Shown piece after piece: positions 7,480 through 16,024 of a stretch of DNA of 49,730 nucleotides. The DNA lies in NCBI GenBank assembly GCA_041745535.1, contig JBGTIS010000344.1:1-49730 (forward strand), in the 5' to 3' direction. A program made the translations under genes and the position numbers. The DNA comes from JBGTIS01 sp041745535. Lineage in GTDB: Bacteria > Bacteroidota > Bacteroidia > Cytophagales > Cyclobacteriaceae. Below the pieces are notes generated by a model. The model was given only the letters and a program-made list of their open reading frames with translations. It ran no database searches and was not told the origin of the DNA. Positions within the stretch are counted from its first letter, which is position 1; the number at the start of each line of letters is the position of its first letter.

Positions 7480-9246
7480 ATGGGAATAGTAACAGAAAGT
7501 GAGAAACTGACCGCGAAACAGATCGCCGGATTCTCTTTAGAAGAGTTGAGTAAGAAGTCGATGAACGGCTCGGAAGCTTTGATTTTGTCATTGCTGGCTG
7601 AGGATGTGGATACTATTTTTGGTTATCCGGGAGGTGCCATTATGCCCATTTATGATGCCCTGTACGACTACCGCACTTATCTGAATCATATTCTGGTCCG
7701 GCACGAGCAAGGGGCCGTACACGCGGCAGAAGGATATGCCGGACTCGCCGGAAAAACAGGAGTTTGCTTTGCTACTTCAGGACCAGGCGCTACCAATCTG
7801 GTTACCGGAATTGCCGATGCCATGCTGGATTCTATTCCCATTGTATGTGTTACCGGGCAGGTACATGAACAGTTGCTGGGTACCGATGCTTTTCAGGAAA
7901 CTGATGTAATGAGCCTGGCCATGCCAATTACCAAATGGTGTTACCAGATAGCTGATGTAAATGAGATTCCTTATATCATGGCCAAAGCTTTCTACATTGC
8001 CCGATCAGGCCGCCCCGGCCCGGTATTGGTAGACATCACCAAATCGGCACAAATAGCGCCTTATACCAAGTCATTCAATTATGAGAAGCGCAGGCAGATT
8101 AAGGGCTATAAGCCTGCCAGCAAAGCCCGTCAGAAAGATTTGACCAGGGCAGCTGAACTGATCAACAATGCCAAAAAACCTTTTATGTTCGTAGGGCATG
8201 GTATTCTGATTTCAAAAGCAGAAAAGCAGGTACTGGAATTCGTTGAGAAAACCGGAATACCCGTGGCCTGTACCTTATTAGGATTATCTGCCTTTCCTAC
8301 CGATCATCCGCAGTATGTAGGCATGTTGGGTATGCATGGTAATTATGGTCCTAATATCCTCACCAATCAGGCCGACGTGATCATTGCGGTAGGAATGCGC
8401 TTTGACGACCGCGTTACAGGTAATCTGGATCGCTATGCCAAACAAGCTAAAATTATTCACATCGATATTGATCAGGCTGAAATCGGCAAGATCCTGGAAC
8501 CTGAAGTAGGCATGATCGCCGATGCCAAGGAGGCACTGTTAGATTTAATTCCGTTGGTAAAGAAAAATTCACACCCTGAATGGCTGAATGAATTTGAAAA
8601 ATGTTTCCAGCAGGAATATGAAAAAGTAATCCGCCATGATTTTCATGTGGAGGAAGATAAGCTGAAAATGGGTGAAGTAATCAGGATGCTTTCTGAAAAA
8701 ACAGAAGGCAAGGCAGTAATTGTGGCTGACGTGGGGCAGCATCAGATGGCTGCCGCCCGGTATTCCAAATTCAAAGAAACCGACAGTTGGCTTACCTCTG
8801 GCGGATTAGGCACCATGGGCTATGCCCTACCCTCTGCCATGGGGGCTAAAATGGGCGCGCCCGATCGGGAAGTAATTGCCGTTATTGGAGATGGCTGTTT
8901 CCAGATGACCATTCAGGAATTGGGTACCATCGCACAAAGTAACATCCCTGTAAAAGTAATTATTCTTAATAATAATTTTCTGGGAATGGTAAGGCAGTGG
9001 CAACAGTTATTTTTCGACAACCGGTACTCATTTGTTGATTTAATAAACCCTGATTTTATTGCCGTTTCTAAAGGATTTGGTGTAAATGGACATAAAATAA
9101 CCAATCATTCTGAACTTAGTGATGCATTGGACACACTGCTGGCTTCCAAAGAGGCTTACGTGTTAGAAGTAGCGGTGGAAAAAGAAATAAATGTATTCCC
9201 AATGGTAGCCTCTGGTACCGGGGTAGACCAGATCAGACTTGAATAA
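7480..9246 (+). CDS. ilvB: Acetolactate synthase large subunit
   Basis: Thiamine-diphosphate enzyme forming acetolactate or acetohydroxybutyrate from pyruvate and 2-ketobutyrate. The catalytic Glu76 lies in RHEQGAVHAAEGYA. The ThDP/Mg motif runs from GDGCFQMTIQEL to ILNNNFLGMVRQWQQLF, and the family pattern GYPGGAIMP is at residues 48-56. The 588-residue frame has about 27 residues before the usual beginning (MNGSEALILSLL). An in-frame ATG at 7561 would give the shorter form, so the start is not certain. It is followed 51 bases later by the regulatory subunit gene. Confidence 0.97.
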   Translation: MGIVTESEKLTAKQIAGFSLEELSKKSMNGSEALILSLLAEDVDTIFGYPGGAIMPIYDALYDYRTYLNHILVRHEQGAVHAAEGYAGLAGKTGVCFATSGPGATNLVTGIADAMLDSIPIVCVTGQVHEQLLGTDAFQETDVMSLAMPITKWCYQIADVNEIPYIMAKAFYIARSGRPGPVLVDITKSAQIAPYTKSFNYEKRRQIKGYKPASKARQKDLTRAAELINNAKKPFMFVGHGILISKAEKQVLEFVEKTGIPVACTLLGLSAFPTDHPQYVGMLGMHGNYGPNILTNQADVIIAVGMRFDDRVTGNLDRYAKQAKIIHIDIDQAEIGKILEPEVGMIADAKEALLDLIPLVKKNSHPEWLNEFEKCFQQEYEKVIRHDFHVEEDKLKMGEVIRMLSEKTEGKAVIVADVGQHQMAAARYSKFKETDSWLTSGGLGTMGYALPSAMGAKMGAPDREVIAVIGDGCFQMTIQELGTIAQSNIPVKVIILNNNFLGMVRQWQQLFFDNRYSFVDLINPDFIAVSKGFGVNGHKITNHSELSDALDTLLASKEAYVLEVAVEKEINVFPMVASGTGVDQIRLE

Positions 9247-9297
9247 TACAGTGTGGCAATGCACAAGCAGGTTGGAAAATTCTAAAATTTAAATAAA

Positions 9298-9876
9298 ATG
9301 AAAAGGCGATACACCATTATTGTTTTCACTGAAAATAACTTCGGTTTGTTAAACCGGATTACCATTATTTTTTCCAGACGAAGAATTAATATCGAAAGTT
9401 TAACCGTCTCAGAAACAGAGAGAAAGGGAATTTCCCGATATACTATCGTCATAGAATATTATGAGGATAAAATCAAAACACTGATCAAACAAATCAGAAA
9501 GATCATTGGTGTGCTGATTGTATTTCATAACGAAGATGATGAAGTGTTTTTCAGTCAGATTGCTTTTTTTAAGATCGCGACAGACAATCTGGAAGATCGG
9601 GAACGGGTCATCAAATTTGTACAAACACATAATGCCCGCATTTCCTTTTCTACAACCGAGTACCTGGTGGTTGAAAAAACCGGAAATGAAGATGAAATTT
9701 ATACCATGATGCGCTTACTGGAACCTTTTGGCGTGATTGAATTTGTGAAGTCGGGCCGGATCGCGGTAGTCAAAGATCAGTCGAGGTTCAGCAAATATTC
9801 TAAAAATCTGGATCCGGAAGGATGGTACAGCCAGGATGAGTTTCATCTGGATGCACCAGCCAATGGACTGCATTAA
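9298..9876 (+). CDS. ilvH: Acetolactate synthase small (regulatory) subunit
   Basis: ACT-domain partner of IlvB that confers valine feedback. The N-terminal ACT signature is clear: YTIIVFTENNFGLLNRITII (residues 5-24) followed by FSRRRINIESLTVSETE. A second ACT-like or C-terminal regulatory half follows (about 80-165, including the ATDNLEDRERVIKFV region). At 192 residues it is slightly longer than the E. coli IlvH/IlvN subunits. It lies between ilvB and ilvC with gaps of 51 and 63 bases, so one transcript is likely. Confidence 0.94.
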   Translation: MKRRYTIIVFTENNFGLLNRITIIFSRRRINIESLTVSETERKGISRYTIVIEYYEDKIKTLIKQIRKIIGVLIVFHNEDDEVFFSQIAFFKIATDNLEDRERVIKFVQTHNARISFSTTEYLVVEKTGNEDEIYTMMRLLEPFGVIEFVKSGRIAVVKDQSRFSKYSKNLDPEGWYSQDEFHLDAPANGLH

Positions 9877-9939
9877 GGTTCAGATTATCTGAAAAGTAAA
9901 TAATCAATTTTCTATATTAATCATAAAGTATAACTAACA

Positions 9940-10977
9940 ATGGCAAAAATTAATTTTGGAGGTGTTGAGGAAGATGTGGTAACCCGGGAAGAATTTCCCC
10001 TTTCCCATGCACTCCAGGTTCTAAAAGATGAAACGATCGCTGTTTTAGGGTATGGCGTTCAAGGCCCAGCCCAAAGTCTGAATCTCAGAGATAATGGATT
10101 TAATGTAATTGTAGGGCAACGGAAACCTTCAAAATCCTACGAAACAGCAATTAAAGACGGCTGGGTAGAAGGCAAAACCCTGTTCTCAATCGAAGAGGCA
10201 TGCCAAAAAGCAAACATCATCCTTTTTCTGCTTTCCGATGCAGGCCAGATCGCAGCATGGCCTACTGTGAAGGAATATTTAACTGAAGGCAAAACTTTAG
10301 TATTCTCTCATGGTTTCGGTGTAACGTACAAGGAACAAACCAGCATTGTGCCTCCAAAGAATGTAGACGTTACCCTGGTAGCGCCTAAAGGTTCCGGAAC
10401 CAGCGTACGCAGATTGTTCCTGCAGGGCAAAGGCATTAACTCAAGCTTTGCTGTTTTCCAGGATTTTACCGGAAAAGCACGTGAGAAAATTCTTGCCTTA
10501 GGCATTGGTGTTGGTTCAGGCTATTTGTTTGAAACTACTTTCAGAAAAGAAGTTTTCAGCGATCTAACCGGTGAGCGCGGTGTGCTGATGGGCGCTATTG
10601 CCGGAGTAATGGAAGCGCAGTATAACCTGCTTCGCGGCAAAGGTCACACGCCCAGCGAGGCCTTTAATGAAACTGTGGAAGAACTTACAGAGAGCCTGAT
10701 CAGACTGGTAGGTGAAAACGGCATGGACTGGATGTATGCCAACTGCTCCACTACCGCACAACGGGGCGCACTTGACTGGAAAAACAAATTCAGAGACGCG
10801 GTAAAGCCTGTTTTTGAAGAATTATATGAGAGCGTAAGCAATGGCAACGAAGCCAGAATTACCATCGAACGCAACAGCCAGCCTGATTATCGGGAGAAAC
10901 TTCAGGTTGAACTGGACGAAATAAAAGATTCGGAAATGTGGCAGGCAGGTCGTAAAGTACGCGAACTGCGCCCCTAA
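9940..10977 (+). CDS. ilvC: Ketol-acid reductoisomerase, short class I-like
   Basis: NAD(P)H-dependent isomerisation and reduction of acetolactate to dihydroxy-isovalerate, and of the isoleucine analogue. The Rossmann motif VLGYGVQGPAQSLNLRDNG is near residues 34-52, followed by the cofactor-specificity loop VGQRKPSKSYETA. The helical C-terminal domain contains DLTGERGVLMG and ESLIRLVGENGMDWMYANCS. At 345 residues it belongs with short KARIs rather than the 490-residue E. coli type. The QRKPS loop differs from the common LRxGS and is hard to read for NADH/NADPH preference. A terminator follows 23 bases after the stop. Confidence 0.96.
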   Translation: MAKINFGGVEEDVVTREEFPLSHALQVLKDETIAVLGYGVQGPAQSLNLRDNGFNVIVGQRKPSKSYETAIKDGWVEGKTLFSIEEACQKANIILFLLSDAGQIAAWPTVKEYLTEGKTLVFSHGFGVTYKEQTSIVPPKNVDVTLVAPKGSGTSVRRLFLQGKGINSSFAVFQDFTGKAREKILALGIGVGSGYLFETTFRKEVFSDLTGERGVLMGAIAGVMEAQYNLLRGKGHTPSEAFNETVEELTESLIRLVGENGMDWMYANCSTTAQRGALDWKNKFRDAVKPVFEELYESVSNGNEARITIERNSQPDYREKLQVELDEIKDSEMWQAGRKVRELRP

Positions 10978-11000
10978 TCCTTATTAAAGTTTATTACAGA

Positions 11001-11026
11001 AGCACCAGTTTACGCTGGTGCTTTTT
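11001..11026 (+). terminator. Intrinsic terminator after ilvC
   Basis: Perfect 8-pair stem AGCACCAG/CTGGTGCT (11001-11008 and 11015-11022) with a 6-base loop and a run of T to 11026. It separates ilvC from ilvA, so ilvA may depend on read-through or its own promoter. Confidence 0.85.
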
Positions 11027-11047
11027 AGTTTTTATACCGGTAGCATT

Positions 11048-12319
11048 ATGAAAGAAACGGTAAATACCGAAAATAAAATTATTCCCGTTGGCAATATCAT
11101 TAGGGCAGCCCAGCGACTGAAAAAAGTTGTGATTCATACACCCCTTACCATCAGTATGAATCTTTCGGCACAATATGGAAGCGAAATTCTTCTGAAACGA
11201 GAAGATTTACAGGTAGTTCGCTCTTACAAAATTCGTGGGGCTTATAATAAAATTGCCAGCCTGCCCAGAAAATCACTTTCACAGGGTGTGGTGTGCGCCA
11301 GTGCGGGAAACCATGCCCAGGGTGTGGCTTATGCCTGCAACCTGTTGCAGATCAGAGCTACCATTTTTATTCCCAATCCTACTCCAAAACAAAAAATCAA
11401 ACAGGTAAGTATGTTTGGGAAAGGGTATGTGGATATCCGTATCACCGGCGACACTTTTGATGATGCTTATCAGGAAGCCGTCAGCTTCTGTAAGGAGCAC
11501 CAAAGCCAGTTTATCCATCCGTTTGATGATGAAAAAGTAATTGAAGGGCAGGGCACGGTAGGCCATGAGATTTTTAACGATACCGATCAGAAAATTGATT
11601 ATCTGTTTATCCCCATCGGTGGCGGCGGATTAGCCGCGGGGGTTGGCAGTTATTTTAAGCAAATAAGCCCCCAAACCAAAATAATCGGTGTAGAGCCACA
11701 AGGAGCAGCCGCCATGAAGGAATCTTTGGAAAATGGTATTAACACCACGCTTGATACAATAGATAAATTTGTGGATGGGGCTGCCGTCAAACGGGTTGGT
11801 GACCTGAATTTTAAAATTTGCCAGCAGGTTTTGGATGATATTATTACGGTTCCGGAAGGTAAAATATGTGAAATCATTATCAAATTATACGAAGAAGATG
11901 CCATTGTGGTAGAACCGGCCGGTGCTTTGTCTATTGCCGCCCTCGATTATTATAAAGAGGAAATAAAAGGTAAAAAAGTGGTTTCCATTGTGAGTGGCGG
12001 CAACAACGATATTACCCGAATGGAAGAAATAAAGGAAAGGGCACTGCTCCATCAGGGATTGAAACATTATTTCCTGATCCGTTTTCCCCAACGGGCTGGC
12101 GCCTTAAAAGAGTTTGTAGCCGAAGTATTGGGGCCCAACGATGATATTACTCATTTTGAATATACCAAAAAAAATAACCGGGAAAAGGGGCCGGCTATGG
12201 TTGGAATTGAACTACAGTCGCCGGAAGACTTTGAAGCAATTATCACAAAAATGAATGCGAGGAATATCGCTTACGAACACCTGAATGAAAAAATGGATCT
12301 TTTCAGTTTTCTTATATAA
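11048..12319 (+). CDS. ilvA: Threonine ammonia-lyase (biosynthetic)
   Basis: PLP enzyme converting threonine to 2-ketobutyrate, the entry into isoleucine synthesis. I start it at ATG 11048 (MKETVNTENKIIPV); a frame opening at 11018 begins inside the ilvC terminator and adds only ten unlikely residues. PLP Lys61 is in VRSYKIRGAYN, the phosphate-binding loop is GGGGLAAGVG, and SGGNND follows near residue 315. A single ACT-like regulatory domain occupies about residues 335-423 (HYFLIRFPQRAGALKEFV...). At 423 residues it matches the short, single-ACT IlvA class rather than the 514-residue E. coli form. It completes the local BCAA set; ilvE is absent. Confidence 0.95.
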   Translation: MKETVNTENKIIPVGNIIRAAQRLKKVVIHTPLTISMNLSAQYGSEILLKREDLQVVRSYKIRGAYNKIASLPRKSLSQGVVCASAGNHAQGVAYACNLLQIRATIFIPNPTPKQKIKQVSMFGKGYVDIRITGDTFDDAYQEAVSFCKEHQSQFIHPFDDEKVIEGQGTVGHEIFNDTDQKIDYLFIPIGGGGLAAGVGSYFKQISPQTKIIGVEPQGAAAMKESLENGINTTLDTIDKFVDGAAVKRVGDLNFKICQQVLDDIITVPEGKICEIIIKLYEEDAIVVEPAGALSIAALDYYKEEIKGKKVVSIVSGGNNDITRMEEIKERALLHQGLKHYFLIRFPQRAGALKEFVAEVLGPNDDITHFEYTKKNNREKGPAMVGIELQSPEDFEAIITKMNARNIAYEHLNEKMDLFSFLI

Positions 12320-12353
12320 AAAAAGCTATTCCAAATTAATGAAATAGCTTTTT
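12320..12353. terminator. Convergent bidirectional terminator, ilvA / secreted protein gene
   Basis: An 11-pair A/T-flanked stem (12320-12330 with 12343-12353) around a 12-base loop has A residues on the left arm and T residues on the right arm. It can therefore stop transcription from both sides. It sits one base past the ilvA stop and 22 bases before the end of the convergent minus-strand gene. Confidence 0.8.
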
Positions 12354-12374
12354 ATAAAAATTTACCTGTTCAGC

Positions 12375-12866
12375 TTATGCGCCTCCGGAAGCAGATTGAA
12401 TTTTACTTACAATAGCGGCGTATCTTTCTTTCACAGCGCTGTCAGAAGCCAGTGCTTTTTTAACTGCATTGTAGGTTTGCCCTCCTAATACTCTTTTGAT
12501 CATGGTTAAGTATGCGTTTTTAAATTCATCTCCCCTTTCGTCCTGCATCTTGGTAACATTTGCCATGAATTGCTTTTCTGTATCATTAGCGGGAGCCTCC
12601 CCTCCTGCTAAAGCATTGTAACGGTTTTTGATAGCCGGATCCTGCTTTTCAACGTATTCAGTTATCTGGGCAGACAACTCACTTTGAAATAAGGTCAGCG
12701 TTTCCTCTAAAATCGCATATTCGTAAAGTTGCTGATCCGTAATTTCCTGAGCCATTGCATGATTGCTGGAAAATATACATAGAAATAAGCCAGACAATAC
12801 ACTAAATATGAAAACCTTACTTGAATTTTTCTTAGTCATAGTAACACTTTTTGTTTTTTTTAACAT
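12375..12866 (-). CDS. Small secreted helical protein, DUF4168-like, behind a sigma-54-type promoter
   Basis: A 163-residue exported protein. The N-terminus has a basic part, a hydrophobic core (VFIFSVLSGLFLCIFSS) and a likely signal-peptidase site after AMA (before QEITDQQLYEY). The mature part (about 120 residues) is helical, charged and without Cys. It contains ITDQQLYEYAILEETLTLFQ and a C-terminal KERYAAIVSKI, which loosely recall the DUF4168 family; this assignment is uncertain. A second in-frame ATG at 12839 (MTKKNSSK...) is an equally good start and gives 154 residues. A good -24/-12 element lies on the same strand about 130 bases upstream. Function unknown; a periplasmic or envelope-stress role is inferred only from that regulation. 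Confidence 0.88.
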   Translation of the reverse strand: MLKKTKSVTMTKKNSSKVFIFSVLSGLFLCIFSSNHAMAQEITDQQLYEYAILEETLTLFQSELSAQITEYVEKQDPAIKNRYNALAGGEAPANDTEKQFMANVTKMQDERGDEFKNAYLTMIKRVLGGQTYNAVKKALASDSAVKERYAAIVSKIQSASGGA

Positions 12867-12983
12867 TAATTAATATAGAAATAAATAAGAATTATTGCTG
12901 ATTTACAAGATAAATTTAATTTTTCTTTAAGGATTGGCCCTTATTGGAACAGCTGCCCTGTAAAACTTCAATTTTTTATTCAA

Positions 12984-13003
12984 ATTTGCAACATTCATGC
13001 CGA
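12984..13003 (-). promoter_or_regulatory. Sigma-54 (-24/-12) promoter for the small secreted protein
   Basis: Read on the minus strand the sequence is TCGGCATGAATGTTGCA. GG (13001-13000) and GC (12989-12988) are separated by exactly 10 bases, and it matches the consensus YTGGCACGNNNNTTGCW except C for T before GG and T for C after GGCA. The expected start is near 12976, about 110 bases before the first ATG. The match includes the full TTGCA of the -12 box. Confidence 0.65.
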
Positions 13004-13094
13004 TTAAGATAAAAATTTCTGAAATCCTGAAAAACTTACTTATAAAATTGAAACTGGTTTTGTGAGAATTATAATAATAAAAACACCTTTGATG

Positions 13095-13127
13095 TGTCAG
13101 CTCTAAAAAGTTACTGACAAAATGTCA
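13095..13127. promoter_or_regulatory. TGTCA/TGACA half-sites, possible activator binding site
   Basis: TGTCA (13095-13099) is followed after 15 bases by the perfect dyad TGACA-AAA-TGTCA (13115-13127). The dyad lies about 145 bases upstream of the predicted sigma-54 start near 12976, a usual distance for an enhancer-type site. A related dyad lies upstream of groES. The binding protein is inferred, not shown. Confidence 0.45.
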
Positions 13128-13192
13128 TTTTTGCCTACAGATTTATAACTTTGTAATTACTTTAAAGTTTAAGAAATTATTGAATTTAGTTT

Positions 13193-14650
13193 ATGAATTT
13201 AATTAAAGATTTAGATATACTTCCCCGGGAAGCAGAAGCTTGCGAAAGCATTAAGGTATCTGAAGACACGGCGAGCGGAAAAAAAAGAAGGCTGTACATC
13301 GAGAGTTATGGTTGCCAGATGAATTTTTCCGACAGCGAGATCGTTTCCTCCATTATGGCCGACAACGGGTTTGATACTACTTCGTCATACGAAATGGCCG
13401 ATGTAATCTTTATTAATACCTGCTCCATACGCGATAAGGCGGAACAAACTGTCAGGAAAAGGCTTACGGTTTTTAATAAAGTAAAATCAAAAAACCCTGC
13501 ATTGCTTATTGGTGTGTTGGGTTGTATGGCCGAGCGATTAAAAAGTAAACTGCTGGAAGAAGAAAAAATTGTTGATCTGGTAGCTGGCCCCGACGCGTAC
13601 CGCGATCTTCCAAACCTGGTACAGCAGGTGGATGACGGGCAAAAATCTGTTAACACCTTTTTATCAAGGGAAGAAACTTACGCGGATATTAATCCCGTTA
13701 GGCTCAACACCAATGGCATTACCGCTTTTATCTCTATCATGCGCGGTTGCGACAACATGTGTTCTTTCTGCGTGGTACCGTTTACCCGCGGGCGGGAAAG
13801 AAGCCGTGACCCCTACTCTATTGTAAAGGAAGCCGAACAGTTGTTCCAACAAGGCTACCGTGAAGTTACGCTGCTCGGTCAGAATGTAGATTCTTACAAA
13901 TGGTCTCCTAACTCTGAGGTAAAAGTTAATGCTGAAAGCAGTCAAATTGCTGAAAAAAACTTTGTCAATTTTCCCCGGTTATTAGAAATGGTAGCACTGA
14001 TCCATCCGGATCTGAGAATACGATTTTCTACCTCTCATCCGAAAGATATTACCGATGAGGTACTACATACCATTAAGAATTACGAGAACATCTGTAATTA
14101 TATTCATTTGCCGGCACAAAGTGGAAGTTCAAGAGTGTTAGACCTGATGAACCGCACCTATACCAGAGAATGGTACATGGAAAGAGTGGATGCCATCCGT
14201 CGGATTATTGGCGAAGACTGCGGACTTTCCTCGGATATGATCACAGGATTTTGCACCGAAACTGAAGAAGAACATGAGGAAACTTTAACCTTGATGGATT
14301 TTGCCCGTTATGATTTCTCTTATATGTTTTATTATTCAGAACGGCCAGGAACTTTAGCTGCCCGAAAATTTGAAGATGATATTTCCCTGGATATCAAAAA
14401 ACGGCGGTTGAAAGAAATTATAGAAAAACAGCAAAAACTTTCACTGGCGCGAAATCAACAGGATATAGGCAAAGTTCATAAAGTCTTGATCGAAGGGTTT
14501 TCCAAACGTTCAGATGATGATTTACAAGGCCGCAATTCCGCGAATAAGGTAATTGTTTTTCCTGGAAAAAATTATCAGAAAGGTCAGTATGTAAACGTAT
14601 TGGTCCATGATTGTACAGCGGCAACGTTGTTGGGAAACATTATTTCCTGA
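13193..14650 (+). CDS. miaB: tRNA-2-methylthio-N6-isopentenyladenosine synthase
   Basis: Radical-SAM methylthiotransferase that modifies i6A37 of tRNAs reading UNN codons. The N-terminal UPF0004 domain has the auxiliary cluster cysteines Cys41 (SYGCQMNFSDSE), Cys77 (NTCSIRDKAEQ) and Cys111 (LGCMAERL). The radical-SAM CxxxCxxC is Cys186-Cys190-Cys193 in RGCDNMCSFCVVPFTRGRE. A TRAM domain occupies about the last 65 residues (VHKVLIEGFSKRS...). At 485 residues it is slightly longer than E. coli MiaB (474), mostly from an N-terminal extension. It heads a run of five genes. Confidence 0.97.
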   Translation: MNLIKDLDILPREAEACESIKVSEDTASGKKRRLYIESYGCQMNFSDSEIVSSIMADNGFDTTSSYEMADVIFINTCSIRDKAEQTVRKRLTVFNKVKSKNPALLIGVLGCMAERLKSKLLEEEKIVDLVAGPDAYRDLPNLVQQVDDGQKSVNTFLSREETYADINPVRLNTNGITAFISIMRGCDNMCSFCVVPFTRGRERSRDPYSIVKEAEQLFQQGYREVTLLGQNVDSYKWSPNSEVKVNAESSQIAEKNFVNFPRLLEMVALIHPDLRIRFSTSHPKDITDEVLHTIKNYENICNYIHLPAQSGSSRVLDLMNRTYTREWYMERVDAIRRIIGEDCGLSSDMITGFCTETEEEHEETLTLMDFARYDFSYMFYYSERPGTLAARKFEDDISLDIKKRRLKEIIEKQQKLSLARNQQDIGKVHKVLIEGFSKRSDDDLQGRNSANKVIVFPGKNYQKGQYVNVLVHDCTAATLLGNIIS

Positions 14651-14725
14651 TTTGTTTTACAACTGAACCAGTAATTTTTACTTCAGGAAAACTAACATTA
14701 GTTAAATTTTTTAATCCCAAAAGCA

Positions 14726-16024
14726 TTGGACACTTCAACATTACAGAGCATTAAGCAGCGGTTTGGAATTATCGGCAACTCATCCCGTTTGAATCAGGCT
14801 ATTACCGTAGCCATTCAGGTTGCTCCTACCGATATGACCGTGCTGATAACCGGAGAAAGCGGCAGCGGGAAAGAATCGTTTTCAAAAATCATACATCACC
14901 TTAGCCCAAGGAAACACGGGCAGTTTATTGCCATTAACTGTGGTGCCATACCAGAAGGAACCATAGATTCAGAATTGTTTGGTCATGAAAAAGGCGCTTT
15001 TACCGGTGCTCAGGAAGCCAGAAAAGGCTATTTTGAAGTTAGCAATGGCGGTACCATGTTTCTGGACGAAATTGCCGAAATGCCTTTGGGCACCCAGGCC
15101 CGGTTGTTAAGGGTATTGGAAAACGGCGAATTCATCAAAGTAGGTTCATCGAAAGTACAAAAAACCAATGTGCGAGTAGTGGCTGCTACCAACATTAATT
15201 TGATGGATGCGGTAGAAAAGGGTAAATTCAGAGAAGACCTGTATTACCGGTTGAGTACAGTGCCTATTTTTGTGCCTCCCTTGCGGGATCGGGGAAATGA
15301 TATTGACTTACTTTTCAGAAAGTTCGCGACGGATGTGGCTGAAAAGTACCGCAATAAACCCATTTATCTCACTCCTGATGCAAAAGATATACTTTTAAAG
15401 TACCGTTTTCCCGGAAATATCCGGCAGTTAAAAAACCTGGTAGAACGCATGTCGGCCCTGCAATTAGAGCCTGAAGTTGACGTTGAAACATTAACGCGAT
15501 ATATGCCGCAGGAAAAGAGCAGACTACCGGCCTTATACCGGAAAACTCAGGCTGAAAATGAGCACTTTACTGAAAGGGATATTTTATATAAGGTATTGTT
15601 TGAAATGAAGAATGATGTAACTGAACTGAAACGTTTGGTATACAGCATTTTACAAAATGAACATCAGAACAACCATATTCTCAATCAGCACCAGGCCTTT
15701 TTTGACGATATGGACGAAAATATACCTGAAAAACCCAATAGGAAGCCGGTCGAAGAAAGTTATACCCCTGGACCATATTTAATCAATCCGAAAGAGGCCA
15801 GAAATGGAAACGTTCCCGACCGGAATACCTACGATTTGTCTAATATTGAGGACATTACCCACGAAACCGAAGAGAATGATTCGCTTTCTCTGGAAAAAAA
15901 AGAAAAAGAAATGATTGTAAAAGCACTTAGAAAAAATAACAATAAGAGAAAACATGCGGCACGAGATTTGGGTATTTCTGAAAGAACGCTATACAGAAAG
16001 ATTAAACAATATGAAATTGAATAG
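14726..16024 (+). CDS. Sigma-54 activator (AAA+/Fis-type HTH) without sensor domain, TTG start
   Basis: Bacterial enhancer-binding protein that would remodel RpoN-holoenzyme. The AAA+ domain starts almost at the N-terminus: Walker A GESGSGKE (43-50), the sigma-54-contacting GAFTGA loop (90-95), Walker B GGTMFLDEI (108-116), then an arginine-finger region (FREDLYYRLSTVPI) and sensor II (FPGNIRQLKNL). A low-complexity linker (about 270-385) leads to a Fis-like HTH at 393-430 (KKNNNKRKHAARDLGISERT). No receiver, GAF or PAS domain precedes it, so activity may be set by abundance or a partner. The only plausible start is TTG 14726; the next ATG falls just before Walker A. Its last 14 bases overlap lptE. 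Two -24/-12 promoters flank this operon. Confidence 0.93.
   Translation: MDTSTLQSIKQRFGIIGNSSRLNQAITVAIQVAPTDMTVLITGESGSGKESFSKIIHHLSPRKHGQFIAINCGAIPEGTIDSELFGHEKGAFTGAQEARKGYFEVSNGGTMFLDEIAEMPLGTQARLLRVLENGEFIKVGSSKVQKTNVRVVAATNINLMDAVEKGKFREDLYYRLSTVPIFVPPLRDRGNDIDLLFRKFATDVAEKYRNKPIYLTPDAKDILLKYRFPGNIRQLKNLVERMSALQLEPEVDVETLTRYMPQEKSRLPALYRKTQAENEHFTERDILYKVLFEMKNDVTELKRLVYSILQNEHQNNHILNQHQAFFDDMDENIPEKPNRKPVEESYTPGPYLINPKEARNGNVPDRNTYDLSNIEDITHETEENDSLSLEKKEKEMIVKALRKNNNKRKHAARDLGISERTLYRKIKQYEIE

Larger units (their letters stand above)
12867..13192. other. Divergent intergenic region with regulatory sites
   Basis: The 326 bases between the small secreted protein gene (minus) and miaB (plus) contain no credible gene. 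They hold a minus-strand sigma-54-type promoter (12984-13003) and TGTCA/TGACA half-sites (13095-13127), listed separately. I saw no convincing promoter of the housekeeping type for miaB, although TAACTTTG at 13146-13153 resembles a -7 box. Confidence 0.7.

Noticed and set aside
9252..9268. GG-N10-GC match (GGCAATGCACAAGC) between ilvB and ilvH
   Set aside because: The -12 part reads AAGC rather than TTGC, it is inside an operon, and there are no nearby dyads; probably chance.
12375..12866. Lipoprotein reading of the small secreted protein
   Set aside because: The only Cys in the signal region is within the hydrophobic core; the AMA-QE site fits signal peptidase I better.
13130..13153. TTTG ... 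TAACTTTG as a miaB promoter
   Set aside because: The boxes are only 12 bases apart, against about 19-20 for the Bacteroidetes consensus, so I did not list it as a promoter.
15954..16010. Upstream extension of lptE
   Set aside because: It would put 19 charged residues before a good lipoprotein signal; the ATG at 16011 is preferred.
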